Of a DNA stretch of 64,000 bases, positions 1-13,350 are shown one piece after another. Source of the DNA: Owenia fusiformis. Lineage: Eukaryota; Annelida; Polychaeta; Sabellida; Oweniidae. The DNA lies in NCBI GenBank assembly GCA_903813345.2, contig CAIIXF020000001.1, positions 20,045,915 to 20,109,914 on the forward strand, read 5' to 3'. The position numbers and the translations under genes are program-made. Positions within the stretch are counted from its first letter, which is position 1. Every line of letters starts with the position of its first letter. Below the pieces are notes generated by a model, which saw nothing but the letters and a program-made list of their open reading frames with translations, had not been told where the DNA came from and searched no databases.

Positions 1-854
1 AGAAGCATAACAAAGATCACAGGTAAGGATCAAATATCACTCTGCCGTGTGCAAGGATGTCACGGAGGTGTGATTTGGCCAATTAGTACAACAATTTGTG
101 AACAACTAGACTATTTTTGTCGATATTTAATAGGAATGTGCAGTGAAATTATACTAATACCTGTACACACATTAGAGTGATGTTTAATATCTACCTGTCT
201 TTCACAATACCCTGTTAAGTATAGTTACCGCCCCAAGACCTCAAGTTATGTTACAGATGGTCTGCAAATTGCAATAGGGATACAGGCACTTTAAACATGT
301 GTTTTGAGGCACTACAGAAATGCAAATCATGATGTACATGTAGAACACCTCTTGCACTGCACTAATTGGGATCAGTAGGAAAGTGAAGAGCTTAAGGGAT
401 AAGTGTAGATATACAGGGATATATCTCACGAATGAACATGATGAACACGTTCCCCTCAAGACTCATTATAATTTTTCCTATTGATCTGCTCATTAAACCT
501 TTGTTGCACTTATACCCTTGCCCAAATACATCACGTTTTACACTTATTGCAGTGCCATACAGCACTTTTATCTGCTTTATATTATATCATATTTGGGCTT
601 GTACGCTGTATTTGCAAAATGGCATTCTCTTTATTGGACAAGCAAAGGTTTTTTTCTTTGTGGCATGATTGATTTTTTTCAAAGGGAAAGTGAACCAAGG
701 ATGATAAGAGAGCACCGCCCTATTCAACATTGCCACAGACCCTTCCTTAAAACACAGAGGTTTTCTGTAACGAATATCCACATTTGTTGCCGAGTACATG
801 TAGGTGATACTCAAAAGTAAATTTCTCCAATAAAAATCTACATAAAACTCTGTG
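1..854. other. 3' flank / probable 3' UTR of the NIM1-like kinase
   Basis: No convincing coding sequence; the short open frames here are AT-rich and resemble nothing I know. It lies just past the stop codon of the minus-strand kinase gene, so at least part is expected to be its 3' untranslated region. A minus-strand AATAAA hexamer at 630-635, about 220 nt past the stop, is a plausible polyadenylation signal, but a single hexamer in AT-rich DNA is weak evidence. Confidence 0.4.
630..635 (-). promoter_or_regulatory. Candidate polyadenylation signal (AATAAA on minus strand) for the NIM1-like kinase
   Basis: TTTATT on the plus strand reads AATAAA on the minus strand, about 220 nt downstream of the kinase stop codon. 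Spacing is reasonable; support is one hexamer only. Confidence 0.3.
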
Positions 855-3800
855 TTATAAAATAGTACATAATTTTGATTTGCCATTTTTACTGTTTGTG
901 CTTTTTGTACCAGAATTCCCATTTTGAGATGAATGATTTTGCTCTTGTTCCAAAATATCATAATAACCTAACTTTTTCTTCTGCAGACGATGTAAGATGA
1001 TGCGATACGTCCCAGTGATACAACTTCGAGATTCCTTCCCATGAGCTTGTTTGATATGGTCCTGGTTTATTCCTAATTCACGTAACATATTCCGAGCTTG
1101 TACTTCTTCATCTTTCAGGTTTCCATTGTCATCTAAAGCAGGGTTGAGGTTATACTCCTCTAAGGCCTCTGGAAATTCCTGATTTTCCAACCACTTATGT
1201 TCTATAATCTTTCCCACTGTCAATCGATCAATTGGGGTCTGTTGCAAAACACTCTTTATCAAATCTTGGCAGGGTTCTGATAAATACATAGGTATAGAGT
1301 AATAGCCATCGAGGATAACTTTCTTCAACTTGCCAACTGTCTCTGCTCTAAAAGGCATGATACCAGTCACCATAAAATAAAGCATGATCCCAAGGGCCCA
1401 GATATCAACATATGTCCCGTAGTAACTTTCATCTTTGAATAATTCAGGAGCAGCATATGGTGGGGACCCACAAAATGTGTTCAATGTCTGATCAGGCCTA
1501 CTGACAGTGCTGAAGCCAAAATCGCCAACTTTGATGAGTTTTGTGCCCGCGTAGAACACATTTTCTGCCTTGAGATCACGATGGATGATTTGGTGTTCAT
1601 GCTGAAATGAAATGAAATAAAGACATTAAAAAATGGCATTTACAACAAGACATGGGGTGAATAATATTGCCCTTGAATAAACAATTTTCAGGATACAAAA
1701 TCCAAAGGGGCTGCCTTAAAACCCAGAATGCCAAAAAAAACTAATCAGTTCTACACTTTTGTATCAAGTAATATTCCTCGACATTTCAGTTCAATCCATC
1801 CATTGGTTTGACTTATAATGTGAAGACAAGATTCTTAAATTTTGAAATCAATCTGACAAATGGTTTGTCTGGAAACATACTTATATATATATATGACTTT
1901 ACACACAAGATTTTAGGACAGAAAATCTAATCTAAAATGATGGCTGCCTTTACATTTACCTCAGGAATGCCCAAAAACTAATCAAAGAAACACCCCTGTA
2001 AATTTCAGATGAATCCACCAAACTGTCCATCAACCAACCTGTCAAACTGAACAAAATATAGCACCAAAAATCCAACCAAAAATGCAAAAAGACTAGTGTA
2101 CAAAGACTATGAAGGAATAAATTACTGTTCTGCCACAACTCAACTGTAGATTGAATCACATAAATCACAAGTATACCTATTCAAAGTGCAGAGACAAAAA
2201 GCTTTTAATGATTATCATGTTACAGGAAGTGGCAATGATAAAAATCATTGTTGTAATATGCAATCTATCAGGAAATTAGGCAACCATCATGACATATACA
2301 AGGGACATATTAACCCACCTTACTTCCTGCGAAAGCTATTTGGATTTTGATATAATAGCTTTCCCAAGGAGCATTTGGACAGCTGAATGATTGTGACCTT
2401 TGAATTTGAATTAAGTCGATCCGCGACTTACTTTTGGTCTCTAACTGTGTCTTACATCAGTATCATCAATCCGTGTAAGTATTAGAGCGCTGAAATACTT
2501 CTTTTTCGAACAAGACTTGTAAATTGTTCATCGAGTGAATGTTTTTTAGACCTATTTCCAATATGGCGGTTTGCTAGGAGCGAGATACGCAACGAAAGAA
2601 ATGAATTTTGAGAATTAGTTAGGTTCGGACAACCTCCGGAGATTTACGAAAATGTCCAAGCAGAAAACGCCATATTGGAATTTGGCAGTAAAAACATTCA
2701 CTTGACTAACTTGAAAAGGAAGTACTTCATCCCTCCAATACTTACACAGATTGATGATACTGATGTAAGACACAATTAGAGACCAAAAGTAAGCTGTGGA
2801 TCGACTTAATTTGATTTCAAAGGTCACTATTAATCAGCTGTTCACTTCCCCGTTTGAGAGCCATAAGTTTCAAAATCTAACATGGCTCTCGAAGTGAGTA
2901 AAACCCACCCACTTAAACCCAATTAAAGAGAGGTTCCCAAAGTTAGAGATCATGCCTGATATTACAAAGGGGAGAAACCTGTAGCATTTGTTTCTACAAC
3001 CCACGTGTGTACATTAAATAAATTTGACACAGACACCAACTCCCAATATTCTATCAAAATGAAGAATAAACATATGAAAAATACAAGCTAAAATGAATAC
3101 TCATTGACCTTGCATACTGCATTTGCATACTCAATATCAGACAATATGACTTCATTGTCTGAAAAAGTCAGTTTATGTAATTGCAATTTTCTGATTAATA
3201 ATAGATTGAATTTACTGTTTATATACTAATCTAGTATCCTGATTTATTATATAAATGCACACATATTATCACTGCTCCACAGGACAATGAAACTCACTGG
3301 AAATTTTACTTGGTTTAGCTGAAATGCCTGAAATCGAAGGCTTATCAAACAATTTTGACAAGAGACTTATAAAACTTTATTATTATATGTCTTTGGACTA
3401 ACTTCACTTAGTTTCTTTCTAATTTGCACCACTTATTCAAAATCTTTAAACTATCTCTTCATGAGATTATAACTTTCAACTGCATATTACTTATTCATAC
3501 AAGGCATTAACATGCAAAATGTCACCACCTGCCATTTACAGACACCAACCAACCACCAATTGCTGAATACCAACCATCAAACAAAAAAGTTGGAGACTAT
3601 AACAATATGTCACCACTTGACACTTGTGGTGGTGATATAAAAAGCTTTATGGGGACTATATTTTTTCTAAAGTTAAGTAATAGCTACTTTCGTAGGCACA
3701 TGTTTAATTTGAATTACTCTTGATCATTAAGTGGTGAATATCCTCTCACTACCTTGAATTTAGTAATTTCTTACATTTGTGTAACACTGAGTCATTTAAA

Positions 3801-6800
3801 TATTTAAGTGAAAGAATATCATAGGAATACCTAGTTGAATAAAGGTTATTTCTGAAATGCCTCTAAATAATCTGGCTTCCTACAATCATTTTCATCCAGA
3901 ACTAAAAAAGGATGCAAATCCAATTAACATCCAGAAAAATGGAACACGAGGAAATGTAATGTATCAATTAATCTGCATCCTTTCAACATAAAAACGATAT
4001 TAGTTATGGAGTAGGAACAGTCCAACAATGCCATACCACTGCCTACATCTATGATTAGTGCTGTCATAGAATACCTCATAAAACAGGAATATGACATGGT
4101 ATCCATACATCACCAAAATAAATTGCTAACAAACGAGGATCTTATTACAATCAGATACTTGAAGTGACATATGAGCTATAATAAGAGCTACTCTATTACC
4201 AAGGACAAATTAAAGGAGCCACATTCCTTATATTACAAAAATCTATGAACGATATCGGCAATTTATTGGAAAAACCTGAAGTACTTATTTCAGAATGAAC
4301 AAATATAAGACCCATAAACACAGGGTGGTTGAATAAATTTGGCACTTTTTGTTTTTGCTTGTCTTTGTTGTTTTCCTCTCTGTTCAATTCATTTGTAATA
4401 AGCCTAAAGCATATGATACACCATTGGAAGGCAAACAGGATTGGCAATTGAATTATATTTCATTTTTAGGAAACAGTTTAAAAGTAAAGGTTTGAAATGT
4501 TTTGTACCATTGGGGCACTCTAAGACTGCTCAAAAATTACCTTAGATATCCTCAAACCTAATGGCCAATCCTGTCTTTTATGCAGCCATTTGGGATTCAG
4601 CACGAATCAGAAGGACAATACAATATTCAGCTATGAAATCTACTCTAAATACTCCCACCCCCAAATTTTGATTTAGGGATCTTATAATTAACACAAATTC
4701 TTACTTTTATATAGCCAATACTGAATTTTCTGATGTGGGAATTAAAATATTGTTTCAATATTTTAGACTCAAATTATTCCTTGTCATATGAATTTTCAAA
4801 AAATCTACAAACTTGAACTTTTTCCAGGAAATCAAAAGACTTAAACACTTATGGATTCAATTCCATGTAAATCTGAATATCCACATTTATTATCTAACAT
4901 GTCTGATAGAATTTATACATTTTCCACTTAGAATCTGAAATGACCTTGCCATGTGAGGTAAATTGATGTGCCAACTTTGGAACTTTGCATTTGACATCAG
5001 TGATGCCTAAGGATGTTTACAAAGATGTTTTAAAACAGAGACCACTTATTTGCATGACCTAACTTAAGGTTTCAAAAGTAGACTAGACTATAATCACAAA
5101 GCCTTGTAACTAGGACAAACAAGGAAACGATCAATTCAAACACAACACCAGTTGAAGGTGGAAAAACTACAAAGTGCTTGCTTTTTTCAATAAAAAACTA
5201 TTGATTGACGAATACCCTTCAGACAGCGAGACTGATTATATTTACCCAGGTAACAACTTGTAATTTATTTAAGTCCAAGAATAAATACATCGAGGGAGAT
5301 TGGATAAGCATGTACTGCGTGTCCTGTGGTTCTTTTATAAATAACCCGCTTAGTTATTGATCATTGCCTAAGTAGACAAGCAGATTTTAAGATTTCTTCT
5401 TAGGAAATGTATTCAGCAATTATCACTCCTCAAAATGTTTTTCCATTGCAAGTCAATCAACCAGAGAATTTAAACCTTGTCTAATCCTGAGGATAGCTAT
5501 TAAAAACAAAATCTTTAAAATGTCTGTTCGTATGAGTCATAGATTGTTATATTAGCTCAAAATATTAAACAATTATCATGTTGCCATTCAGGTTACATTA
5601 AAACATACAGTAAAACCTGTGAACGTTTTTTGCCGAGAAAAATGGTAGGTGTTCACTACAGAGAGGGTAATTTATGCATGTCTACTAAAGATCACTTGAG
5701 AGAGGTAAGGTGTTCACTAAAATAGGTTTTAATGTATATTTTTGTCTATTAATAAGCATTTTCTTAAATCCCTCTGAGCATATAATCTTTGATGTGAAAC
5801 TGGAACATCTCCAAAGTACAATATTTATTGAGCTAAAACCAAGTGCTTGGCTTACACATATTTTACTGTACCTACCATATGTTGCACTGCAGCCATAACT
5901 TGAGCAAATACACTTTTTGCCTCACTCTCAGGCAATTTACCCTCATTGGATATTTTATTAAACAGTTCGCCTCCATTTGCATACTCCATCACCATATGTA
6001 ACTTTGCAAGAGTTTCTACCACCTCATATAAACGTATCACATTAGGGTGGTGTAGCTTCTCCATACTTGAGATCTCACGTGATAACAGTCTTTGGGTTTT
6101 TTGGTCTAGTTTAGTTTTGTCTAGTATCTTTATTGCCACTTTTTCTGAAAATAAATAAGAAAACATTCAGTGTCATGGAGCAAATTAATGTTCAATACAC
6201 ATTTGCAAGTTTATCCAAGAGAACCATACACTACAGTTGGGGACAAAAATAAATGACAGGTCGATTTTCGATCACCATTTCCTAATTATGGTGGTCTAAA
6301 AGCCCATAATTTCCAATATTGTCTAGATATATATCCCTTAAAATTTGTATATTTTACATTTTGTATAATCTCATCCACTGATGTATGGCCTCTTGTAAAT
6401 TCTCTTATTTTTAACATGGGAAATCCTCACTTCAGCAAATCCACCTGTCATTTATTTATGTCCCCAACTGTACCACTTGTTGATTTGGTCCCCCAATATG
6501 AGCTATAAATGGCATATAATTTATCGAATTGGACATACAACCTTAATCCCAATATTACATTGAAAATCTTATGTACATGTATGTATGCAAGTATTTCATA
6601 CTTAATACAACAGCTCACTCATGTGAGCTAAACCATCTGACATGAATCAACAAAATTGCCACGCAAAATTAGTTTTGATAATTGGAATGTTTTTTAAGTT
6701 TTGAAATATCAATATTTTCATACAACCCGATGAAAGAGAGAGTAATAGGAGTAATCCAACAAGCGATCTGCCTTGTATATATGAGTCTCCAACTGCATTA

Positions 6801-8603
6801 CTAATATGATGTCACAACAATACATAAAAAGTCATTTTAGGAAATTGAACTGTGAATCTGAAAGTAATCAATTTAACACACAACAGCTTAATGAACAAAT
6901 ATCAGTATGCATCTTTGAGAGATCATTTAATTTATCAACCATGTAATCCTTTTCTAAACCAATTATCCAAGACATGTTGATTAATTTTACTGGAATTAAT
7001 ATGAAGGTTGACTCCCTTAATTCCAAGTAAATTGATATGTAGGCAAAGACCTTTGGACAATTTGATGGCAACTCCACAGAGTAGCAAATTCCAATGTACA
7101 AACAATGATTCCCTGAATCTAGACCATCTAAAAAAACTATAAGTTTGATTCGATTTATAGGTGTAAAAAATAGCAGGAATATAAAAATATCATATTTGAA
7201 CTATTGAATACATTTCATAGTATCGCATCGAGACGATTTCTTGCATTTTGGACAGTTATTCTGAATTTCATGGGGTCTGAATATGAGTCTTTGGAAACAA
7301 TTTAGAGATTTCAAAATTAGTAAAAATTCCCACATTTTTTCCCAATTGACGTCTTCTGGTTTGCTGTTTCGACCACATGCCATTCCCTTCTATACTACTA
7401 AATTTCTTCTTCTCAATGTTGGACAGATGGATGGAGGGCATCACTAAATCCCTTGAGAACTCAATGGGATCATTTCAAAAATGTCAGTAAATTCTATGCT
7501 AGACATCAATGTACAAACTTTTTGTACCAGGAAATGTTTTCATGAAGATAATGGTTTCAAAAGAATAATTTTGGCCTTTTAATACAACCTGAACTAAACA
7601 AAAAAAATGATACATGATCTGATCTGATTCAGCAATTCCTTTGAAACACCATTTTGCAACATAATAGGTTTCAGCTTTTAAATAAAGGATTTAAGCCCAA
7701 GACTCAATGCATTGTTTCCTGATTCATATCATGAAGGTGTTGTTTCCAAACCTTAGCATGACCGCGCAGCAGGAATGCAAAGTTTAGGAAACAATGCCTG
7801 AGTGGAATGAAGCAGCTACAATGAGTCTTGGGCTCAAATTCTTTTCACACATTGCATTTTTTCTATAAAATCACTAAATGAACACATTTTCAATGAAATT
7901 GTTTGCAAGGGTCAAGTTGGCAAGCCATCAAATCCAATGTGAATGAAAAATCCATTCATCACCATGACAACTGTTTAACTAGAGACCTTGCATGTGTTAT
8001 TGATATTTCACACACTGTTCATTATGTGAATACTCTGTTCGGATGAATCAGATACACCTTGCCTAGCTATGCGTGAATACAATATAACCGTACCTAGTCC
8101 AACTAACCATAATGCATAGTAATGAACAGATCTATTACACATCAAATGAATCTGAAAGTAAGGCAATAAGCAACTATCCGTATATAAATTTTATCTATTC
8201 TGCAAGCTATATCCATGATGTATTATTTTATATTGACTCAGCTAAAAGCTTGAACATGTTTCATTCATTCATGTTTCCATTAGCATTCCACTTCCAGCAA
8301 ACCAGAAATCATCAGTTATCAAAATACCAGCTTCAAAGAAAAATGTTGCCTACCTCTGGTCAACGCATGGATCCCCATTTTAACTTGGGAAAAGTTGCCT
8401 GTGCCCAGTTGACCTCGTATTCGATAAAAAGCAATTCGCTTTCCAAGAGTTATTTCCTTCAGACATTTTTGGTCATTTGACAAATCTCGAGAAAGTTTTT
8501 CAAAAGCTGTCAATCGTTTTTCAGGTGGTTTATTTTCATCATTCTCCGAGTATGTGGAGTTAAAATCCGACATTGCCGACACTCTGCTCTGACGTGCCGA
8601 CAT
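855..8603 (-). CDS. NIM1K: NIM1-like serine/threonine protein kinase (AMPK-related), 3 coding exons, 421 aa
   Basis: Coding exons on the minus strand: 8354-8603, 5876-6144, 855-1601; splice phases join exactly (83 codons+1, 2+89 codons, then phase 0). The product is a protein Ser/Thr kinase of the CAMK/AMPK-related group. Visible landmarks: glycine loop LGTGNFSQV (about 66-74), VAIK lysine 89, HRDLKAEN catalytic loop (180-187), DFG 200-202, activation segment [12 protein letters not shown] with Thr215 at the usual T-loop position, then the C-terminal lobe. Exon 1 carries the NIM1-type lead-in [16 protein letters not shown]. After the kinase domain come the family tail [18 protein letters not shown] and a C-terminal KLCTIL; human NIM1K (436 aa) has very similar stretches and ends similarly. 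The start is the first ATG upstream of the conserved region. The introns (about 4.3 and 2.2 kb) hold repeats listed separately. Function beyond kinase activity is inferred by orthology. Confidence 0.93.
1680..2085. repeat. Diverged copies of the ~162-bp satellite family
   Basis: Two to three degraded copies of the unit that forms the array at 33285-34960. Shared pieces include ACAAGATTTTAGGACAGAAA, ATGGCTGCCTTTACATTTAC and GCCCAAAAACTAATCA. They sit in the large intron of the NIM1-like kinase, so the family is dispersed as well as tandem. Confidence 0.7.
2312..2915. mobile_element. Long foldback (inverted-repeat) element, ~260-bp arms
   Basis: The left arm (about 2312-2570) and right arm (about 2655-2915) are reverse complements over most of their length. 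Examples are GTGACCTTTGAA at 2393-2404 against TTCAAAGGTCAC at 2815-2826, and TTACATCAGTATCATCAAT against ATTGATGATACTGATGTAA. The loop is about 85 bp. There is no coding capacity, so this is a non-autonomous foldback/MITE-type element in the kinase intron. Exact ends and target duplication are not clear. Confidence 0.75.
3500..3650. repeat. Dispersed repeat containing CATGCAAAATGTCACCACCT
   Basis: The same core recurs at 39785-39915 (same orientation) and in diverged inverted form at 16845-16985. All copies share the ATGCAAAATGTCACCACCTG core and a second block near AACAATATGTCACCACTT. A non-coding dispersed element; class unknown. Confidence 0.6.
5608..5734. mobile_element. Tigger/pogo-like MITE with TA target duplication
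   Basis: The terminal inverted repeat CAGTAAAACCTGTGAAC has a degenerate partner ATAGGTTTTAATG, with TA on both flanks (5606-5607, 5735-5736). The interior has TGTTCACTA-type pieces shared with the copy at 25949-26124. The TIR start and TA duplication fit pogo/Tigger-type elements of the Tc1/mariner superfamily; assignment is by resemblance. Confidence 0.65.
7687..7846. repeat. Inverted repeat / foldback element
   Basis: TTAAGCCCAAGACTCAATG near 7690 pairs with CAATGAGTCTTGGGCTCAA near 7820-7840, and ATGCATTGTTTCCT near 7708 pairs with AGGAAACAATGCCT near 7785. A non-coding hairpin element in the first coding intron of the kinase gene. Confidence 0.6.
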
Positions 8604-9043
8604 GTTTCGCTTTGAGTTATCACAACCTTACTGCTATTGCTGTATTGCACCAAGCTTCCAACATCATACAAGACATTGATTCTTGTGTTGCTACATCATT
8701 TCATTTTCTTCTGCCTTGCAAAGCCAGCTCTCCAGTTCAACATCTTACCTATAATTAAAAAGTATACTGACTTAAAATAATAAGCTGATGTTCTGATATA
8801 CATAATCAATTCAGACATCAATAGACCTATCAATTACAAGATGGATGTGTCATTTGATATGATATGAATGAACATCATAACTCTGATAACCTCCCATAAT
8901 TGATCTCATACATTATTATAGCAACTTGAGAAAAACAACATTTGCAAGTGTAAGTGAAATGTTTTAAGCTTTAAGACCCTTGGTCATCTCTCTGGAGAAA
9001 ATACACAGACAACTCATTCACTGAATGAAACAAACTACCATAC

Positions 9044-9216
9044 CAGGGGTTTCATTAGCAGCAGGCAACAGGCAATTTTCACTGCTTGTTTTCAAAAAAT
9101 TGCCTGTTGTTTTTAGGGACTTTTCGACTTTCCATGTTAAATTCATGATTTCCATTAATTTTGCCTTTGGTTTTCATTTATTTAGCCTGTTGTGAGAAAT
9201 TCTCGTGAAACCTCTG
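9044..9216. mobile_element. Short hAT-like MITE
   Basis: Ends CAGGGGTTTCATTAGCAG and, inverted, CAGAGGTTTCACGAGAATT, with inner GCAACAGGC/GCCTGTTG pairing. CATACC occurs at both flanks (9039-9044 and 9217-9222), partly overlapping the TIR. The CAG-start TIR resembles hAT elements; 173 bp, non-coding. Confidence 0.5.
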
Positions 9217-11610
9217 CATACCCAGGCTGGTACTCAGGATGAGAAATGATTATTGTCATCATTTTACATTTGTAAAATTTTGTAATTAACTTAAAAGTGT
9301 GTTTATAGCCTCTAACGACATGGTGGCTCGTATGGTTGATGTAAAATCAAATTGTAATAAAGTAATAAAGTAACATTGTCATGATTATTAACTTATTAGT
9401 GTATTATGCTTATGGCGCTGTCACATTTCGTGTCGGCTTTCCTCTCACCATCTAGTGTGACAGCTACTTTACAAAATGGGAATGATACAAATAAATTCAA
9501 ACCAATAATGAGAAATAGACTTGACCTTCCATGTATTCTATAGCAATATATTCATAAATACAGCTGTAGATTGATTTTATATTTAAAGTAAATTAGGTAA
9601 TAAATAGAAACAGTGCCTTATCAGTCTGGAAAATAAGGATTTTTTCACTCTAGCCTATGTCCATTGTCCACAGATATTGAAAACACTCTGGCCAAAATAT
9701 TGTCTGTCAGGCCATATTTACAACCAGTCACAATGAATTTTAATTCAATTTCTATTTATTAAAAAATGAAAATTTTGATGTCCACTTTTTCTGCATGAAA
9801 TCCTTAAGATACATGTTTATGAGTAGTAGTTGTGTACTACTAAAAATGATTCTTGTTTACTCATGCAATGATTATTAATGATCTTATAATTATATCAGAA
9901 GTGCAGAAATGGATAGACGAACAAACAGTGGCTTCTCTATATCCCTACAAACTTCATTCGGTAGGATAATTATTGGCCACAATGAAAAACTTGAAGAACA
10001 TCTTAAACCTATATTTCAAGAAATTTAACTGAGTATTTGGAAATTGCTTTTCAAGTGCCATTATGTTGACTGAAATTCGAATTTAAAATACTAGTACTGT
10101 AATTAAGAAAATACGGACAAGTGACATAAATTCATCTGCACATGGTCTAATATAGGCATGATTCGTCCCTTGCAAACACTTTATACTTATGATCTGTAAA
10201 GCAAACCAAAGAAATTGTAATTATATAATTGATTATTTGCTATCGTTATATCTCTATGGTGAGATGTAAATATGAACTAATCACTTCTCTCTACTTCTCT
10301 ATAGAATATCTCTAAATGTTTGAATTAATTATTTACATATAAGTATGATACCTTGAAACTTTGTAATCAGAAAAATAAATATACAAGTATATGACTCTAA
10401 TCAATAAATGATGCTGGCCTTTCATAAATTTTAGGCATTAGTTGGATGTTTCGTAGTAATATTATCTGTACAAAATTAATAACTCGTCCAGAAAATAAAG
10501 AGGTCTATGCTCTACTTGCACCTTACGAGGCAAGCAATCTTTCAAAATTCATTTTCAGAAAAGAAGGCTTGTTTCAAAGTGTATTGATCGAGCAAATTTT
10601 ATGTCATTTTGAGAAAATAATTTTAACATCAGAGTTAGGCACTGAGCCCTTTTATTACATGCATGTATTAGACATCAATTTAGTCTAGATAATTAGCAAA
10701 ATCCCATAAGGGTTAAATATATTTTATTTATTTACATTTCATAGTGAGTTTGAAGGCTAGACATTATTAAACAAAACCTATTCTGATACTCATTACATTT
10801 TTTTGTTTCACTATTAATATGCTCTGAATGAAGACCGCATTTAAAAACTAATACTGTACAAAGCGTACCTAAATAGCGGGGCTGCCCCGCCCCTAGCGAC
10901 TTTGACTATTGGAGTTTTAATAGTATCACTTAGGGCGGGCGGGGTTTGTCCCATATTAGAATTCATGAACTTGAGAAAAAATTTAAATTTTGAAACCAGC
11001 GCTATTTTGGAGTTGAATTATTTTGATCCCCAGTTGTTAATTATATGCAATATGCTTTGTCCCAATATGAACCTGTACATGGAAAAGAACCGGGGTAGTT
11101 CCTCACACTGTCATGGTTCGTTCAGTGAATAACTTGAAAAGTTTGAAGATCGCTTGTAGAAATCAATACAATAATTTGATGGAAATGTTATTATTACCCC
11201 AGCAAATGAACCATTTTGACGCCAAGGAGCGTCGCAATGTAGAGGTGTAAGAATTTCTTAGATTAAGGTAAGAAGCTGCGAGAAAAAGCAAAAACGTTAT
11301 ATGTCTTTACAATGGAACAGATCCACAAGAACTCATGTATTTGAACGCATGGAAACTTTAAAAAGTGGGCAATGTCATAAGTATTGTGATAACAACGTCC
11401 CATATACCTATTTATTACAGGTCGTGCTATTTATAGCAAAAACATTGACTTTTGCACGTTGGTGATGATGCGCCTTTTTTAATAGATCTTATATCTTAGA
11501 AGGGTATCAGTTCAAAAAAAATACTAGAAGACCTAACATGTTTTGCCATGCACTGCACCTATTCATTTGGCAATTCAGTTGTAAATTTTCTCTTGAAAAA
11601 ATAAATCTTC

Positions 11611-12259
11611 CAAAGGTCCATGTGCAGTATAGCAAGTGATTTTAGACAGTCATATCTTTCACCATGAGTATTTTCTGGGTATAAATACAGTGTTTTTATT
11701 AAAACAATATGTTTTCTTTAAAGCAATGTCCCCATGATAGTAGAATATCAATCCCACTCTCTGAAAAATTATGGATTAGGACCCCACCTTGTCACTTTTT
11801 TAAAAATGCAAGGCTTATTTTCTAAAAAGAGGATCTTCATTTTCTCAGTTCAAATGTCTCAAAAGTTTCTTTTACACTATATTAATGGCATGATAACTTT
11901 TGAAAAGGGGATGGGTATTGAAATGCGATAAAGTTAAAAAACACATTTCCCATGTTATTTTCCCATAGGGAAAACTCATGCTATCCATTGTTTTCAGCAT
12001 GATTTTGGTCATCGAAAATTGATATCTTCAAAACTAGACTTTCAATACCATTCTACTTTTGAAGATGTTTTAGACCCCTTGGTGAATAATGTTTTCATAT
12101 TTTTCGAATTGTTCGATTGATATTTAAATGATCATGGAAACTTCACTTGAAAGAAAACATATTGTTTTCATAAAAACCACTGTATTTATGCCCCGTAAGA
12201 ACTCATGGTGAGAGATATGACCGTCTAAAATCACTTGCCATACTGCACATGGACCTTTG
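11611..12259. mobile_element. Foldback element, ~110-bp well-conserved arms
   Basis: CAAAGGTCCATGTGCAGTAT at 11611 is mirrored by ACTGCACATGGACCTTTG ending at 12259. The arms stay alignable inwards for over 110 bp, through GCAAGTGATTTTAGAC, CACCATGAGT, ATAAATACAGT and AACAATATGTTTTCTTT, and weakly up to the centre near 11935. Non-coding; class uncertain. Confidence 0.75.
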
Positions 12260-12762
12260 TTAAGTTTTCTTGCAGAAATCGCCTACTTCCCCCTTCCATC
12301 CATTTTGTACGATCACCGGGCGTGTTTATAGGAACCAAGGCTTACACAACATATTGACAAATTAACAAGAATCTTGCTGGCATCTAGGCTATGCTTCCCG
12401 TTCTTACTTCAAAGGCCCAAACGATGGAAATAAATAGGCCTAGGCCTACAGTACAAGGTCCTTACTTAGTTTGCACAAAGCTAACTGAGAGATCTAAATT
12501 AATCTAGTCAATCTAAATGATGGCTATGTGCAAATATAGTAAACAAGGCCCTAAACTTACTGCTTACTTTGGAAAAATTGAAAATATTCGATGGATTTGT
12601 TTTTTGTTTGATTCGACAGGGCACGGTTAGCACAATTGAGGAAATCAGAATGATTCAATCAATAAAAATAATATTTATGCCCATTTCTGTGGAAACCATA
12701 TGTCGCTGAAAGATACAGAAAAAACTAAGAAGCGAAAAATAAATAGGAACATTTTTACTTAC

Positions 12763-12830
12763 CGACCAAACATTCAATATGGCGATGACCTATATTGGGA
12801 TCCGTCCTCAAAAGAGAGAATTATTGAAGT
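12763..12830 (-). other. Candidate noncoding first exon of the NIM1-like kinase
   Basis: On the minus strand, CATATTGAATGTTTGGTCG is followed by a strong donor GTAAGTAAAAAT at 12762 and below. The exon contains GGTCATCGCCATATTG, a YY1-like ATGGCGA core when read on the plus strand. A 5' UTR exon here would splice to the acceptor near 8752. Extent of the exon is a guess; needs transcript data. Confidence 0.3.
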
Positions 12831-13350
12831 TTACGTTTAAACAGATAAAAGGTCCATTAAATCAGAATTATATGCAAATTACAACGTTTTGATAAACTTT
12901 AAACTTTGCAATACAGGTATATTATTTGAAAAGTTCACACAAAACCATATTTATGATAATTTATCAGGATGCAGTGAAAAGAATATTCTCCCGCTAAGCA
13001 TGATCAATTTGACGTCAGTCTAGGCAACGTAAAGGGTCGTATGTAGGAAAAATCTGGCAAAAATGTTCAAACATATCCAAGAGTTATACCTTTATACCTT
13101 TAATTATACCAATAGTTCTGGAAGAAGGATGTCATTTTTTAGATCTTTAAGCTCACAGATATTGGCCAGATCGTTTTGTAGTAGGATCTCATAGGCTCAA
13201 AGAATATCTATTGCGCTACTGATTCCACTTCAAAATAATCTGGCCTGGATCTATGTTTAGGCTTGGCTAATTTTACTAAAGAGTTACTAAAATATATCAA
13301 AAATCATTTTCTCTTCATTCTATGACCTCTATGAAATTCTAGTAAACTTC

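Larger units (their letters stand above)
8604..12762. other. Upstream region of the NIM1-like kinase, no coding gene seen
   Basis: Between the first coding exon and the possible noncoding first exon. On the minus strand an acceptor-like TTTTTAATTATAG ends near 8752, so 5' UTR may continue to about there. The rest is AT-rich DNA with a hAT-like element (9044-9216), a GC-rich patch with GGGGCTGCCCCGCCCC (about 10879-10940) and a 649-bp foldback element (11611-12259). Short open frames at 10446-10688 and 10902-11132 show no family resemblance. Confidence 0.5.
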
